Below the pieces are notes generated by a model. The model had not been told where the DNA came from. It was given only the letters and a program-made list of their open reading frames with translations, and ran no database searches. A DNA stretch of 64,000 nt from Sphingomonas yunnanensis (GTDB lineage: Bacteria > Pseudomonadota > Alphaproteobacteria > Sphingomonadales > Sphingomonadaceae): NCBI RefSeq assembly GCF_019898765.1, contig NZ_JAIOKB010000005.1:248001-312000 (forward strand). Direction: 5' to 3'. This document shows, piece after piece, positions 1 through 9,132 of this stretch (position 1 is its first letter; every line of letters begins with the position of its first letter). Position numbers and translations under genes: made by a program.

Positions 1-86
1 CCGAGCGCGCGCAGCTGCGCCCCGCCGGCCGCTGGCAGCGCCAGCACTGTCGCCGTCACCGCGCCGATCACCCAGGCCCGCATCAT
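1..86 (-). CDS. Exported protein, N-terminus only (cut by window edge)
   Basis: Only about 28 codons are visible; the gene runs off position 1. Two consecutive ATG codons (86-84 and 83-81) follow GGAGG; the second has the better spacing. The residues seen (MRAWVIGAVTATVLALPAA) form one hydrophobic run ending in small residues, as in a Sec signal peptide, so the product is probably exported. It is transcribed away from trmB, the two sharing a 54-base gap. No family can be assigned from this fragment. Confidence 0.5.
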   Translation of the reverse strand, partial: MMRAWVIGAVTATVLALPAAGGAQLRAL

Positions 87-140
87 CGTCCTCCGTTTCC
101 CGCGTTTCGTTTTGGCGCGCGAGGCGATAGGCGGCGCTGC

Positions 141-821
141 ATGAACGATCCCACAACGATCCGACGCCTCTACGGCCGTCGCCAGGGCCATGCGCTGCGC
201 GCCGGCCAGGCCGCGCTGGTGGAGGAGCTGCTGCCCCGGCTGGCGCTGCCCGAGAGCGGCGCGCTCGACTCGCGCCTGCTGTTCGGCGACGACCGGCCGC
301 TCCAGCTCGAGATCGGCTTCGGCGCGGGCGAGCATCTCGCCGCGCAGGCGGAGGCGGCGCCGGGCACCGGCTTCATCGGCTGCGAGCCCTTCCTCAACGG
401 CGTGGTCGGCGCGCTCGGCCACGTGCGCGACCGCGCGCTGGCCAACGTGCGGATCCACATGGGCGACGCGCTCGAGGCGGTGGAGCGGCTGCCCGACGAG
501 TCGCTCGACCGGGTGTATCTGCTCCACCCCGATCCCTGGCCCAAGGCGCGCCACGCCAAAAGGCGGATGATGAACCACGGCCCGCTCGACCTGATCGCGC
601 GCAAGCTCAAGGCGGGTGCCGAGTTCCGGCTCGGCACCGACGACCCGACCTATTGCCGCTGGGCGATGATGATCATGGACCAGCGCCGCGACTTCACCTG
701 GACCGCGTCGACCCCGGCCGACTTCCTCGAGCGCCCGGCCGACTGGCCCGAGACGCGCTACGAGCGCAAGGCGCGGCGCCAGGGGCATGAGGTGTGGTAT
801 TTCAGGTACGTGCGGGACTGA
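141..821 (+). CDS. trmB: tRNA (guanine-N7)-methyltransferase
   Basis: SAM-dependent enzyme that makes m7G46 in the variable loop of tRNAs. The 226-residue length fits the family. Seen directly: the SAM-binding stretch LEIGFGAGEHLAAQA at about residues 56-70, the family signature YLLHPDPWPKARHAKRR at about residues 125-141, and a C-terminal GTDDPTYCRWAM segment matching the substrate-binding end of TrmB. The start is the first ATG; no strong ribosome site is visible. In many sphingomonads I recall trmB directly after metK, but here metK lies 19 kb away and is followed by a repeat element. Function is confident from the motifs. Confidence 0.95.
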   Translation: MNDPTTIRRLYGRRQGHALRAGQAALVEELLPRLALPESGALDSRLLFGDDRPLQLEIGFGAGEHLAAQAEAAPGTGFIGCEPFLNGVVGALGHVRDRALANVRIHMGDALEAVERLPDESLDRVYLLHPDPWPKARHAKRRMMNHGPLDLIARKLKAGAEFRLGTDDPTYCRWAMMIMDQRRDFTWTASTPADFLERPADWPETRYERKARRQGHEVWYFRYVRD

Positions 822-859
822 GCCGCGCCCGCGGTCGGGTCAGCTAGCGGTGGTGACCA

Positions 860-1596
860 TTATCGCCGTGTCGCGTCGGGCCGGACGGAGCAGGGGGCGG
901 GCGGCAGTCGCTCGGCGCGCGCGCGCTGCCGGTCGAGCCGGAAGACGAGTTTGCCGACCACCTCGTCCAGCACGAAGAATCTACCGCGCATGTTGCCGTT
1001 GAGCAGGGTCTCGGTGCCGTGCGCGCGGCGGTAGACCGCGGGGCATTCGACGCGGGTGCGCGTGCCGGCGTCGCTGATCGCCGCGGGGTAGAGCGCGCGG
1101 TCGCCGCTCAGGCGATGGTCCGCGAGCATCGGCCCCGCTGCCCCGACCTTGCCGCCCGGCGGCCTGCCGGCGCCCGGCCCGGCGGATAGCGGAAGCGGAT
1201 CGCGAAGGGCAGGTCGCCGCCGGGCTCCGCCACGCCGACCAGCTCGAACCTGTAGCGCCGCACGTCCGACGCCACCGTCATGTTGGTCGGCGGGTTAAGC
1301 TGAAGCGGCTTGACGAACAGCAGGTTGCCCGCCTTGTTCGCGGTCACCTGCCAGGCCGCGCCGTCGCCCAGCGCGATGTTGCCGATCGGCTCGTCGGAGG
1401 CGAGCTCGATCGTCACCTGATAGCCGGGCGCGGCGCGGACGCGGACGGCTTGGTCATCGCGATAGGCGATCGACGGGCCCCGCGAGTCGCCGCTCTGTGC
1501 CGTCGCGGCGGCGGCGAACGCCAGAGCGACCGCGCCGAGCAGTGCCCGGCGAGGAGCGACGCCTGCTTCCCGCTTGATCCACGACCCTGGTCTCAC
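860..1596 (-). pseudogene. Frameshifted solo VirB9/TrbG/CagX-like protein
   Basis: Two reading frames together encode a VirB9-like protein. The first (1596 to about 1160) has a signal peptide, then YQVTIELASDEPIGNIALGD and a W-x-V-x-N-K-A-G-N-L-L-F-V-K-P block, characteristic of the VirB9 N-terminal domain. The second, in another frame and readable from about 1165 to 860, gives LSGDRALYPAAISDAGTRT, then NGNMRG and LVFRLDR, the C-terminal CagX beta domain. The frames join in the GC-rich run near 1150-1180 (GCCGGCAGGCCGCC), where one base gained or two lost would restore a single protein. A few residues also seem missing around RVECPAVY compared with relatives. No other type IV secretion genes are nearby. 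A sequencing error is the alternative to a real frameshift. Confidence 0.65.
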
Positions 1597-1650
1597 CGCC
1601 TCGCCCCGACCGCGCGCCGCTCTCTCCCTGATAGACGCGGCGTGCTCGCC

Positions 1651-2118
1651 TCAGATCGCGGCGATGAAGGTGATGATCGCGATCCAGCTCAGCGCGCAGA
1701 AGCCGGTGATCAGCAGGAAGCGCGTGCGGATCGGCAGCTTCTCGACATATGGCACATCGGCGTCGGCGTCGAAGACGTGGAACGGGCGGTCGTCGGACAG
1801 CGCCACCACCGGCGTGTCCTCGCCGACGCGCGCGAGCAGGCTGGGGGGCACGTGGCTGATGAAGGCACAGCCGTAGCCGGTGCGGGTGCGCCTTACTACC
1901 AGCGCCTCGACCCGGCCCAGCCCCGCGATGCCGAGCGAGATCAGCTCGCCGATGCCCACTTCCTCGGGCGTGACGATATGGCAACCCGAGAGCGAGATCT
2001 GGTCGACGAGCACGTCGAGCGGCACCTGCGACGCGCCGCGCAGCGTCGACGGCGCGTCCGTGTCATACCGCTCACCGGCACGACGCGTGCGATAGACTCG
2101 GGCGGCGACCTCTACCAT
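1651..2118 (-). CDS. PilZ-domain protein with C-terminal membrane anchor
   Basis: 155 residues. The PilZ cyclic-di-GMP binding features are visible: an arginine-rich N-terminal segment (RRAGERYDTD, residues 12-21) and, after it, DQISLSGCHI (residues 39-48), matching the D/NxSxxG motif. The beta-strand core continues to about residue 115. The last 20 residues, LLITGFCALSWIAIITFIAA, form a hydrophobic helix that would anchor the protein in the inner membrane. PilZ proteins usually couple c-di-GMP to motility, polysaccharide or envelope functions; the partner here is unknown. Neighbours give no operon clue. Confidence 0.8.
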   Translation of the reverse strand: MVEVAARVYRTRRAGERYDTDAPSTLRGASQVPLDVLVDQISLSGCHIVTPEEVGIGELISLGIAGLGRVEALVVRRTRTGYGCAFISHVPPSLLARVGEDTPVVALSDDRPFHVFDADADVPYVEKLPIRTRFLLITGFCALSWIAIITFIAAI

Positions 2119-2232
2119 CTCTCTCCCATGCGCTATGGGATAGGGCTGAACTCCTTACCTTAACATTCCGTAATATGCGTCAATATCGCGGGCGGTTCAG
2201 GGCGGCGTCGCCGGCCGCCCCGAACGTCTCGC

Positions 2233-2427
2233 TCAGACTGGCTTGGCGCCCGGCGAGCCGCATTTGGCGAACTGCCCCTTGGCGTTCTTGCACCGGGCCG
2301 CCTTGGCCGGGGCACTGGCGCATTTGACGAATTTGCCGGTCTTGGCATCCTTGCACGGCGCGGCGAGCGCGGGCGTGGTGCCCGCGAGCAGTGCGGCAGC
2401 CATGACGACGATTGAGAGCGAACGCAT
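2233..2427 (-). CDS. Small exported cysteine-rich repeat protein
   Basis: 64 residues from the ATG at 2427, chosen because GGGAGG lies 8 bases upstream; an ATG at 2451 lacks such a site. A signal peptide (MRSLSIVVMAAALLAGTTPALA) precedes a mature part of about 40 residues made of two similar units, CKDAKTGKFVKC and CKNAKGQFAKC, each a cysteine pair bracketing a Gly-aromatic turn, joined by an Ala/Pro/Lys linker. The product is small, basic and periplasmic, likely with two disulfide-closed loops. Similar short proteins occur in sphingomonads without known function. No role can be inferred. Confidence 0.7.
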   Translation of the reverse strand: MRSLSIVVMAAALLAGTTPALAAPCKDAKTGKFVKCASAPAKAARCKNAKGQFAKCGSPGAKPV

Positions 2428-2664
2428 CGAACCATCCTCCCGCCCGATCATCGGGCGCCACGGATGCTACGCTTAGTTAATGGCCACTCAACCTGAATCA
2501 TCGCCTTGCCTCAGCATCATAATGTGGTTCTCGCTGGAGCTGGCCGCCGGCGCCCGCCAGCGGGCAGCGCCGCGTTGCCGATGGCCGCGGCGGGCGCCAA
2601 GCTCGGCGGGTGAGTCGGCCGGCGATCCGGGCGGCGCGGTGACATGCTGGAACAGGACGATCCG

Positions 2665-3867
<1,203 letters not shown>

Positions 3868-3888
3868 CGCCGAGGCGTGGCCGAAGGA

Positions 3889-4170
3889 TCAGCCGATCGT
3901 CACGCCCTTCCAGAAGGCGATACGCCCGCGGATCTGCTCGGCCTCTGGCTTGGGCGCCGGATAATACCAGGCGGCGTCGGTGTTCTCCGCGCCGTCGACG
4001 CTCAGGCTGTGATAGTGCGCGATGCCCTTCCACGGGCAGATCGAGGTCGTCCCGCTGGGGCGCAGCAGCGCGGCGTCGACCGCCTCTGCCGGGAAATAAT
4101 GGTTGCCTTCCACCACCACCGTGTCGTCGCTGCGCGCGATCAGCGCGCCGTTCCACCGTGCCTCTACCAT
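3889..4170 (-). CDS. DUF427 family protein
   Basis: 93 residues starting at ATG 4170, with GGAG about 8 bases upstream. The protein shows the small DUF427 beta fold: VEARWNGALIARSDDTVVVEG at the start, NHYFPAEAV, then SICPWKGIAHYHSLSVDG and AAWYYPAPKPEA, ending RIAFWKGV. The CPWKG segment is the family hallmark. DUF427 has no established biochemical role. It ends 21 bases from the broken thiolase gene on the opposite strand and has the globin gene behind it on the same strand. Confidence 0.85.
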   Translation of the reverse strand: MVEARWNGALIARSDDTVVVEGNHYFPAEAVDAALLRPSGTTSICPWKGIAHYHSLSVDGAENTDAAWYYPAPKPEAEQIRGRIAFWKGVTIG

Positions 4171-4216
4171 CCACCGTCTCCTGTCGCGCGCTAGGTCGGC
4201 ACGCCGCACGGTGGCG

Positions 4217-4660
4217 TCAAGGGACGCGCGCCGCGGTCGCGGCGGGCGGCGCGAGCATCGCCTCCACCACGCCGGCGTAGAGCGTCTCCCAGGCGCAGCG
4301 GGGCGCGGCATCGAAGCCACCACCCGCCATCTCGGCGAAGGTGTCGATCAGTACCTCGCCGACATAGGCATAATGGTGCGTCAGCACGCCGTAGCCGACG
4401 TGGCGCTGGCCGAGCGCCGCCAGCGTCGCGCGCGCGGCCTCGGGCTGATCGATCTGCGCGACGAGCGCGTCGAGGGTGAGCCGGAACACGCTGATCTGTC
4501 CGGTGAGATCGTCGGGGAACAGCGCGCGCGTGAAGGGGTGGCGTTCCAGCAGCCGGTGATAGAAGCGCGCCGCATAATCCTGCTCCAGCCGCGTGATCGT
4601 GGCGTAGCTGGCGCGTACCAGCACCACCTGCGCGGGCGAGAGCGCGACGGGCGCGCTCAT
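4217..4660 (-). CDS. Single-domain globin (flavohaemoglobin-type haem domain)
   Basis: 147 residues from ATG 4660 with GGAG upstream. The chain aligns with the haem domain of flavohaemoglobins: FYHRLLERHPFTRALFP around residues 33-49 (Tyr34 at the B10 position), Gln55 near E7, and RHVGYGVLTHHYAYVGE, where His87 is the predicted proximal haem ligand. No FAD/NAD reductase domain follows. Family members bind O2 or NO in the cytoplasm; a B10 Tyr with E7 Gln suggests NO or oxygen chemistry rather than simple storage, but this is inference. It precedes the DUF427 gene on the same strand and could share its transcript. Confidence 0.85.
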   Translation of the reverse strand: MSAPVALSPAQVVLVRASYATITRLEQDYAARFYHRLLERHPFTRALFPDDLTGQISVFRLTLDALVAQIDQPEAARATLAALGQRHVGYGVLTHHYAYVGEVLIDTFAEMAGGGFDAAPRCAWETLYAGVVEAMLAPPAATAARVP

Positions 4661-4889
4661 CGGTCTCCGCGCCGACCCGCCCGCGGCGAGTCCACGGCAC
4701 GCAAGCGGCCGCCACACCGCCGCGCATCGCTCGCTTCGCCGCGGCAGCGGGCGCGCGGCGGGTCGCGCACGGTCGGACAGGTCGGCTCTACCATGTCGCC
4801 ACGCTACACCGCCCGGTCGACTCAATCAGTAACGTGGGTGAGGAGAAAATTTGCAACTTCGCCAAGGAGATGGGGGCGGATACGGTCCG

Positions 4890-5465
4890 CTATGGCGCGT
4901 CGGTCACCGGCGCCCCGGCGAAGGCGGCGTAGCGCGCGCGCCAGGCTGCCACCTCGGCGGCGAGCGGCGCGGGCGGGGGCGTGCCGGCGAGCACGTGGCC
5001 CGCGACCTGATCGTCCGGGTGCATCAGCATCTTGCGCGCGCCGTCGCTGAACCAGACCGGGACGAGGCGGTCGCACAAGGCGTCGAGCACCGCGGCGGCG
5101 GTACCGTCCTCGATCGCGCTGCTGCCCTCGAGCCGGCGCACCGTGATCGCGACGCCCTCGAGGCAGTTGCGCGGCGCGCGCTCATAGCCGAGCGAGACCA
5201 GCAGCCCCGAACGATCGGGGCGCGCCGCCGCCGGGATCGCGGCGACGCGCCGCCAGCCGCAATACCAGTCGCGGCAGATGCCCGGCCGCTCCGCATGGAT
5301 GGTGCAGCCGCGCGCGCCGAGATGCGCGCAGGGCGTGTCCGCCGGCTTGCTGAAGTCGGGCGAGGCGACCTTGAGCACGGTGCAGCAGACCGTGCAGTCG
5401 CCGCACTCCCGCCCGGCGACGAGCGGGCCGAGCAGCGCGGTCTCCAGGTCGGTGTCGGCGTGCAT
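4890..5465 (-). CDS. YkgJ-family cysteine-cluster protein
   Basis: About 191 residues. The N-terminal half carries the YkgJ/zinc- or iron-chelating cysteine pattern: ECGDCTVCCTV, then CAHLGARGCTIHAERPGICR and DWYCGW. These eight or so cysteines would bind a metal, most likely Fe-S or Zn. The remainder (LVPVWFSDGARKMLMHPDD) is conserved among long sphingomonad members but uncharacterised. I chose ATG 5465, which has a GGGG run upstream; ATG 5486 in the same frame is possible and adds seven residues. Function is not known for the family. Confidence 0.75.
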   Translation of the reverse strand: MHADTDLETALLGPLVAGRECGDCTVCCTVLKVASPDFSKPADTPCAHLGARGCTIHAERPGICRDWYCGWRRVAAIPAAARPDRSGLLVSLGYERAPRNCLEGVAITVRRLEGSSAIEDGTAAAVLDALCDRLVPVWFSDGARKMLMHPDDQVAGHVLAGTPPPAPLAAEVAAWRARYAAFAGAPVTDAP

Positions 5466-5525
5466 CGCCGCCCCGTGCCGGTCCATGCGACGCGGCGCAA
5501 GGGGGCGGACGACGTGGCGGGGCGG

Positions 5526-6017
5526 CTAGCGGTCCGCGGGCAGCTTGGTGCCGAGCAGCACCAGGTGATCGCCCGTGATCCCGAACCAGTGCGGCACGCC
5601 CGCCGGGATCAGCAGCACGTCGCCGGGCGCGAGCGTGCGCGCGGTGCCGCCCGCGATGCGGTCGCCCTCGATCATGCCATTGGGGCGCGTCACCGGCGCG
5701 ACCAGCGTGCCGCCCGAGACCAATGTGCCTGCGCCCTCCAGCACCGTCGCATATTCCGCCTCGGCCGGATGCACCGCGGGGCGGCCGGGCTTCTTCCACA
5801 CCTCGATCGCGGCGACCCGCGCGCCGTCGCGCACCAGCGGGCGCCACAGGAAGTCCTGGTCGGGGCGCATCTCGGCGAGCATCGCCGCCACCTGCGCGCG
5901 CACCGCCGCGGTGCTCGCCACCGCGGTCGTATCCGGCGCGCTGCTATCCGGTGCGGCGGCGCCGACGAGCAGCGCGGCCGCCGCGGCGATCGCGATCGTC
6001 CCGTTGATCTGCCGCAT
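5526..6017 (-). CDS. Exported cupin-domain protein
   Basis: 163 residues from ATG 6017, preceded by a clear GAGGAG. A signal peptide (residues 1-22, ending VGAAA) is followed by a helical linker and a single cupin barrel. The barrel has HPAEAEYATVLEGAGTLVSG (first cupin motif, with an early His and Glu) and GDVLLIPAGVPHWFG (second motif, with the metal-binding His). It is probably a periplasmic metal-dependent cupin; substrate unknown. It is transcribed away from cfa, sharing a 99-base gap. Confidence 0.8.
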   Translation of the reverse strand: MRQINGTIAIAAAAALLVGAAAPDSSAPDTTAVASTAAVRAQVAAMLAEMRPDQDFLWRPLVRDGARVAAIEVWKKPGRPAVHPAEAEYATVLEGAGTLVSGGTLVAPVTRPNGMIEGDRIAGGTARTLAPGDVLLIPAGVPHWFGITGDHLVLLGTKLPADR

Positions 6018-6116
6018 GGCTGAGCTCTCCTCTGTCCTGGCACCTTGTCGCACCCGCGTGCGCGTCGCGCCAGGGGCCGTGTTGGCAGGGCGGTGCATCT
6101 CGGCTAGACTTGCGTC

Positions 6117-7346
6117 ATGCGGCTGCTCGCCTTCCTGCTGCATCGGCTGATCCGGCGCGGCGTGCTGGTGGTGGTCGACGCCGCCGGGCGGGCGCACCGC
6201 TTCGGCGACGCGGCGCCGGCCGCGCCCGACGCGACGATCCGCTTCCGCGACCATGCCACCCCGCGCCGCGCCGCGCTGGACCCGGCACTGGTGCTGGGAG
6301 AGGCCTATGTCGACGGGCGCCTGCTGATCGACGGCGACGACATCCGCGGCTTCCTCGACCTGATCGGGCGCAACACCCACTGGGACGACGCCGCCGCCGA
6401 CCTGCGCTGGTGGCGGCCGTGGCGGCACAATGCCCTGCTCACCGGGATCAACTGGCGGCGCCGGGCGCGCCGCAACGTCGCGCACCATTATGACCTGTCC
6501 ACCGAGCTGTACGCGCTCTTCCTCGATCCCGACCTTCACTATAGCTGCGCCTATTTCGACGCGCCCGACGCCACGCTGGAGCAGGCGCAGGCGGCCAAGC
6601 TGCGCCATATCACCGACAAGCTCGCACTGCGTGCGGGCGACCGCGTGCTCGACATCGGCTGCGGCTGGGGCGGGCTGGCGCTCCACCTGCATCGTGTCGC
6701 CGCGGTGGAGGTGCTGGGGATCACCTTGTCCGAGCAGCAGCTCGCGGTGGCGCGCCGTCGCGCGCTCGAGGCCGGAGTGGCGGACCATGTCCGCTTCGAG
6801 CTGCTCGACTATCGCGACGTGCGCGGGCGGTTCGACCGGATCGTGTCGGTGGGCATGTTCGAGCATGTCGGCCCGCCGCATTACCGCGCCTTCTTCCGCC
6901 ATTGCCGCGCGCTGCTCGCCGAGGACGGCGTGATGCTGCTCCACACGATCGGCCGCGCCGACGGCCCCGCCGCGACCGACCGCTGGCTGGCGCGCTACAT
7001 CTTCCCCGGCGGCTACGTCCCCGCGCTCAGCCAGATCACCCCGGCGATCGAGGACGCGCGGCTGTGGGTGACCGACGTCGAGACGCTGCGGCTGCATTAC
7101 GCGCTGACGATCGACCAGTGGCTCGCGCGGGTCGAGGCGGCGCACGACGCGATCGAGGCGCTCTACGACGCGCGCTTCTATCGCATGTGGCGCTTCTACC
7201 TGGCGGGGGCGCTGGTCGCCTTCCGCCACGACGCGCATCTCAACTATCAGATCCAGCTCACCCGCCGGCGCGAGGCGCTGCCGCTCACGCGCGACTATAT
7301 GATGCCGCGCGCGGCTCAGCCCGTGATCGGCGCGTCGGGCCTGTAG
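6117..7346 (+). CDS. cfa: Cyclopropane-fatty-acyl-phospholipid synthase family methyltransferase
   Basis: 409 residues. It transfers a methylene from SAM to the double bond of unsaturated phospholipid acyl chains in the inner membrane. Seen: VAHHYDLSTELYALFLDPDLHYSCAYF (residues about 121-147), the SAM-binding VLDIGCGWGGLALHL near residues 177-191, and GMFEHVGPPHYRAFF and a C-terminal YRMWRFYLAGALVAFR, all standard for CFA synthases. The N-terminal 100 residues match the variable lipid-binding domain. Its last 31 bases overlap the end of the convergent gene at 7316-7876. Confidence 0.9.
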   Translation: MRLLAFLLHRLIRRGVLVVVDAAGRAHRFGDAAPAAPDATIRFRDHATPRRAALDPALVLGEAYVDGRLLIDGDDIRGFLDLIGRNTHWDDAAADLRWWRPWRHNALLTGINWRRRARRNVAHHYDLSTELYALFLDPDLHYSCAYFDAPDATLEQAQAAKLRHITDKLALRAGDRVLDIGCGWGGLALHLHRVAAVEVLGITLSEQQLAVARRRALEAGVADHVRFELLDYRDVRGRFDRIVSVGMFEHVGPPHYRAFFRHCRALLAEDGVMLLHTIGRADGPAATDRWLARYIFPGGYVPALSQITPAIEDARLWVTDVETLRLHYALTIDQWLARVEAAHDAIEALYDARFYRMWRFYLAGALVAFRHDAHLNYQIQLTRRREALPLTRDYMMPRAAQPVIGASGL

Positions 7347-7876
7347 CCGACGGTCGCGATCACGCTGCCGTCGGGGTTGCGGCCTTCGCGGTAGAAGGCG
7401 CTGACCTTCTGCCGCTGGGCCCAGGTGAGACTATCCCAGTCGTCGCGGTCGTTGCTGGGATGGCGGCCGGGGACGCGCTGGCGCTGCGCCGGTTCGGCAC
7501 CGCGCGCCGGCCGCGTGCGCTCGGCCTGGCGCGCGCGCAGCGTCTCGTCGAGCTCGCCCGCCTCGACCGCCTGCTCGAGCGCGTCGAGGAAGGCGGCGAA
7601 GACGCCCTCGGGCAGGTGGTTGGTGGCGGCGCCGTTGAGCGGCAGCACGTCGCCGCCGATCTTGACGGTGAGCGCGACCACGCCGTTCTGCAGCTGCCAC
7701 CAGCGGCTGCCGACGCGCGCGGCCTCGCTCGCGCGCGCGGCGAACTGCTCGCGCGTGCGGCGGATGCCGTCGAGTAGCGGCCGGCGCGCCTTGGCAGGAT
7801 CCTCCGCTCTGGCAGCGAAGGCCTCGGCCAGGCCGGTGTTGTCGATGAAGCCGGCGAGTGAGTCCAAGATTGCCAA
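7316..7876 (-). CDS. Unrecognised protein, 186 residues
   Basis: I do not recognise this family. The chain is acidic-to-mixed and helical for the first 110 residues (FIDNTGLAEAFAARAED..., LDALEQAVEAGELDETL), with no signal peptide and no membrane segment. A Arg/Pro-rich linker then leads to DDWDSLTWAQRQKVSAFYR and a short tail. Coding is supported by codon periodicity and by a distinctive, non-repetitive protein sequence. Its 3' end overlaps cfa by 31 bases in the convergent direction, so the two transcripts are partly antisense. Confidence 0.6.
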   Translation of the reverse strand: MAILDSLAGFIDNTGLAEAFAARAEDPAKARRPLLDGIRRTREQFAARASEAARVGSRWWQLQNGVVALTVKIGGDVLPLNGAATNHLPEGVFAAFLDALEQAVEAGELDETLRARQAERTRPARGAEPAQRQRVPGRHPSNDRDDWDSLTWAQRQKVSAFYREGRNPDGSVIATVGYRPDAPITG

Positions 7877-8021
7877 ATGCGCCTCCGTGCCCCGAAGCGC
7901 CAGCTAGGCCGCGAACCTTACCGGGAGGTCAACGGACTGGGCGTCGTGCCCGCCTGTGCGACGAGCCGTGCGCGGCGCTGAGAGCCAGCGTGCATCGCAT
8001 CACGGATCCGCGCGAGATCCG

Positions 8022-9050
8022 CTAGGCGGCGAGGCGACGCCGCCGGTCGCTTCGCAGGGCGCCGCCCACCAGCGCCATGCCGAGGATCAGCGTCATCCAG
8101 GTCCCCGGCTCGGGCACCGCGCCGAGCTTGAGCGGATCATAGGGGCGGTCATAGGTCACCGGCCCCTGCGCCGGCGGCAGCTTGGGGAGGGGGCTGCCCG
8201 AGAGGTTGAAGGCATAAGGCACCTCCACCGCGTCATACTCGCGGTTGATCAGCGGCACCGGGTCGCCGACGGCGAGGCTGCGTGCGAAGCTGGCGACGCT
8301 GCCATTGTTGCGCGGGTCGCCGAAGACGACCTGCAGGCCGTTGCAGCTATCGATGTTGCTGCACTCGCCGAAGGCAGTGACGAAGTAGGAGGCGTTATAT
8401 TCCACCTGTGTGGTCGCGCCCGCGGCGAGCGTGCCGAGCTCGAGGTTGAGCGGCGTGGTGCTCCAGTCGAGCACGCGGCCATAGCCGTAATCGGTGAAGG
8501 TCTGTCCGAGGAAGGGATCGCTGTTGAACTTGTCGTCGCCGACCCTCAGTTCCTCGTCACTGGCGTTGCCATATGCCGAGTACAGCACGTTGTCCTGCTG
8601 ACCGCGGGTGCGCTGGATCACGCTGAACTCGAAGCCGCCGCGCCCCGGCGCGCCATCGACGACGGCGAGATGCCCCGGGGTGATCAGCGAGTCGAAGCGC
8701 AGGTCGACCGCGTCCGGCCCGGTGTTCGTGACGCTGAAGGTGATCACCGTGCTCGACGCGATCGAGCAGCCGCCCACGCAATAATCGTTGTGCAGGAAGA
8801 AGAAGCTGCCCGAGCCCGCCTCGCCGACGAGGTCCACGCCGAGATCCGACTGCGTGGGCGCGCGCTGGCCGGTGAAGATCTGCTCGCGCGTGCCGCCGGA
8901 GTTCCGCCCAGGCAGCGACCCGTCCAGCCCGAAGACGTAACCCAGGCCGTTGTTCACCGTCACCGTCTCGACCAGCGCCGCGCGCGCCGGCGCCGCCGCC
9001 GCCACCAGCCCCACCGCCGCGGCGACCGCGAGCGCTCTTCCCCTGTTCAT
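8022..9050 (-). CDS. Exported protein with PEPxxW sorting tail (PEP-CTERM type)
   Basis: 342 residues from ATG 9050 with GGGGG upstream. A signal peptide ends near APARA (residue 24). The mature part is beta-rich, with Thr/Val/Gly-rich strands, CVGGCS and CSNIDSCNG cysteine pairs, and no catalytic motif. The C-terminus is the diagnostic part: VPEPGTWMTLILGMALVGG followed by an Arg-rich end, that is, PEP motif, single transmembrane helix and basic tail. Such tails are recognised by exosortase-type processing enzymes linked to exopolysaccharide. A second protein with the same tail lies at 52341-53042. Ligand or role unknown. Confidence 0.8.
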   Translation of the reverse strand: MNRGRALAVAAAVGLVAAAAPARAALVETVTVNNGLGYVFGLDGSLPGRNSGGTREQIFTGQRAPTQSDLGVDLVGEAGSGSFFFLHNDYCVGGCSIASSTVITFSVTNTGPDAVDLRFDSLITPGHLAVVDGAPGRGGFEFSVIQRTRGQQDNVLYSAYGNASDEELRVGDDKFNSDPFLGQTFTDYGYGRVLDWSTTPLNLELGTLAAGATTQVEYNASYFVTAFGECSNIDSCNGLQVVFGDPRNNGSVASFARSLAVGDPVPLINREYDAVEVPYAFNLSGSPLPKLPPAQGPVTYDRPYDPLKLGAVPEPGTWMTLILGMALVGGALRSDRRRRLAA

Positions 9051-9132
9051 CGCGACATCCCCCCGCGTTTGATGGTTAATGCGTAGCGAGCCGGCGCGCC
9101 GCCGATAGGTAAAAACTTGCCGTTTCGCGCAT

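Noticed and set aside
1450..2163. 237-residue plus-strand frame over the VirB9-like and PilZ genes
   Set aside because: Overlaps two better supported genes and is Arg/Ala-biased without motifs.
8022..9050. Repeat domain or adhesin function for the PEP-tail protein
   Set aside because: No repeats or adhesion motif visible; only the sorting tail is diagnostic.
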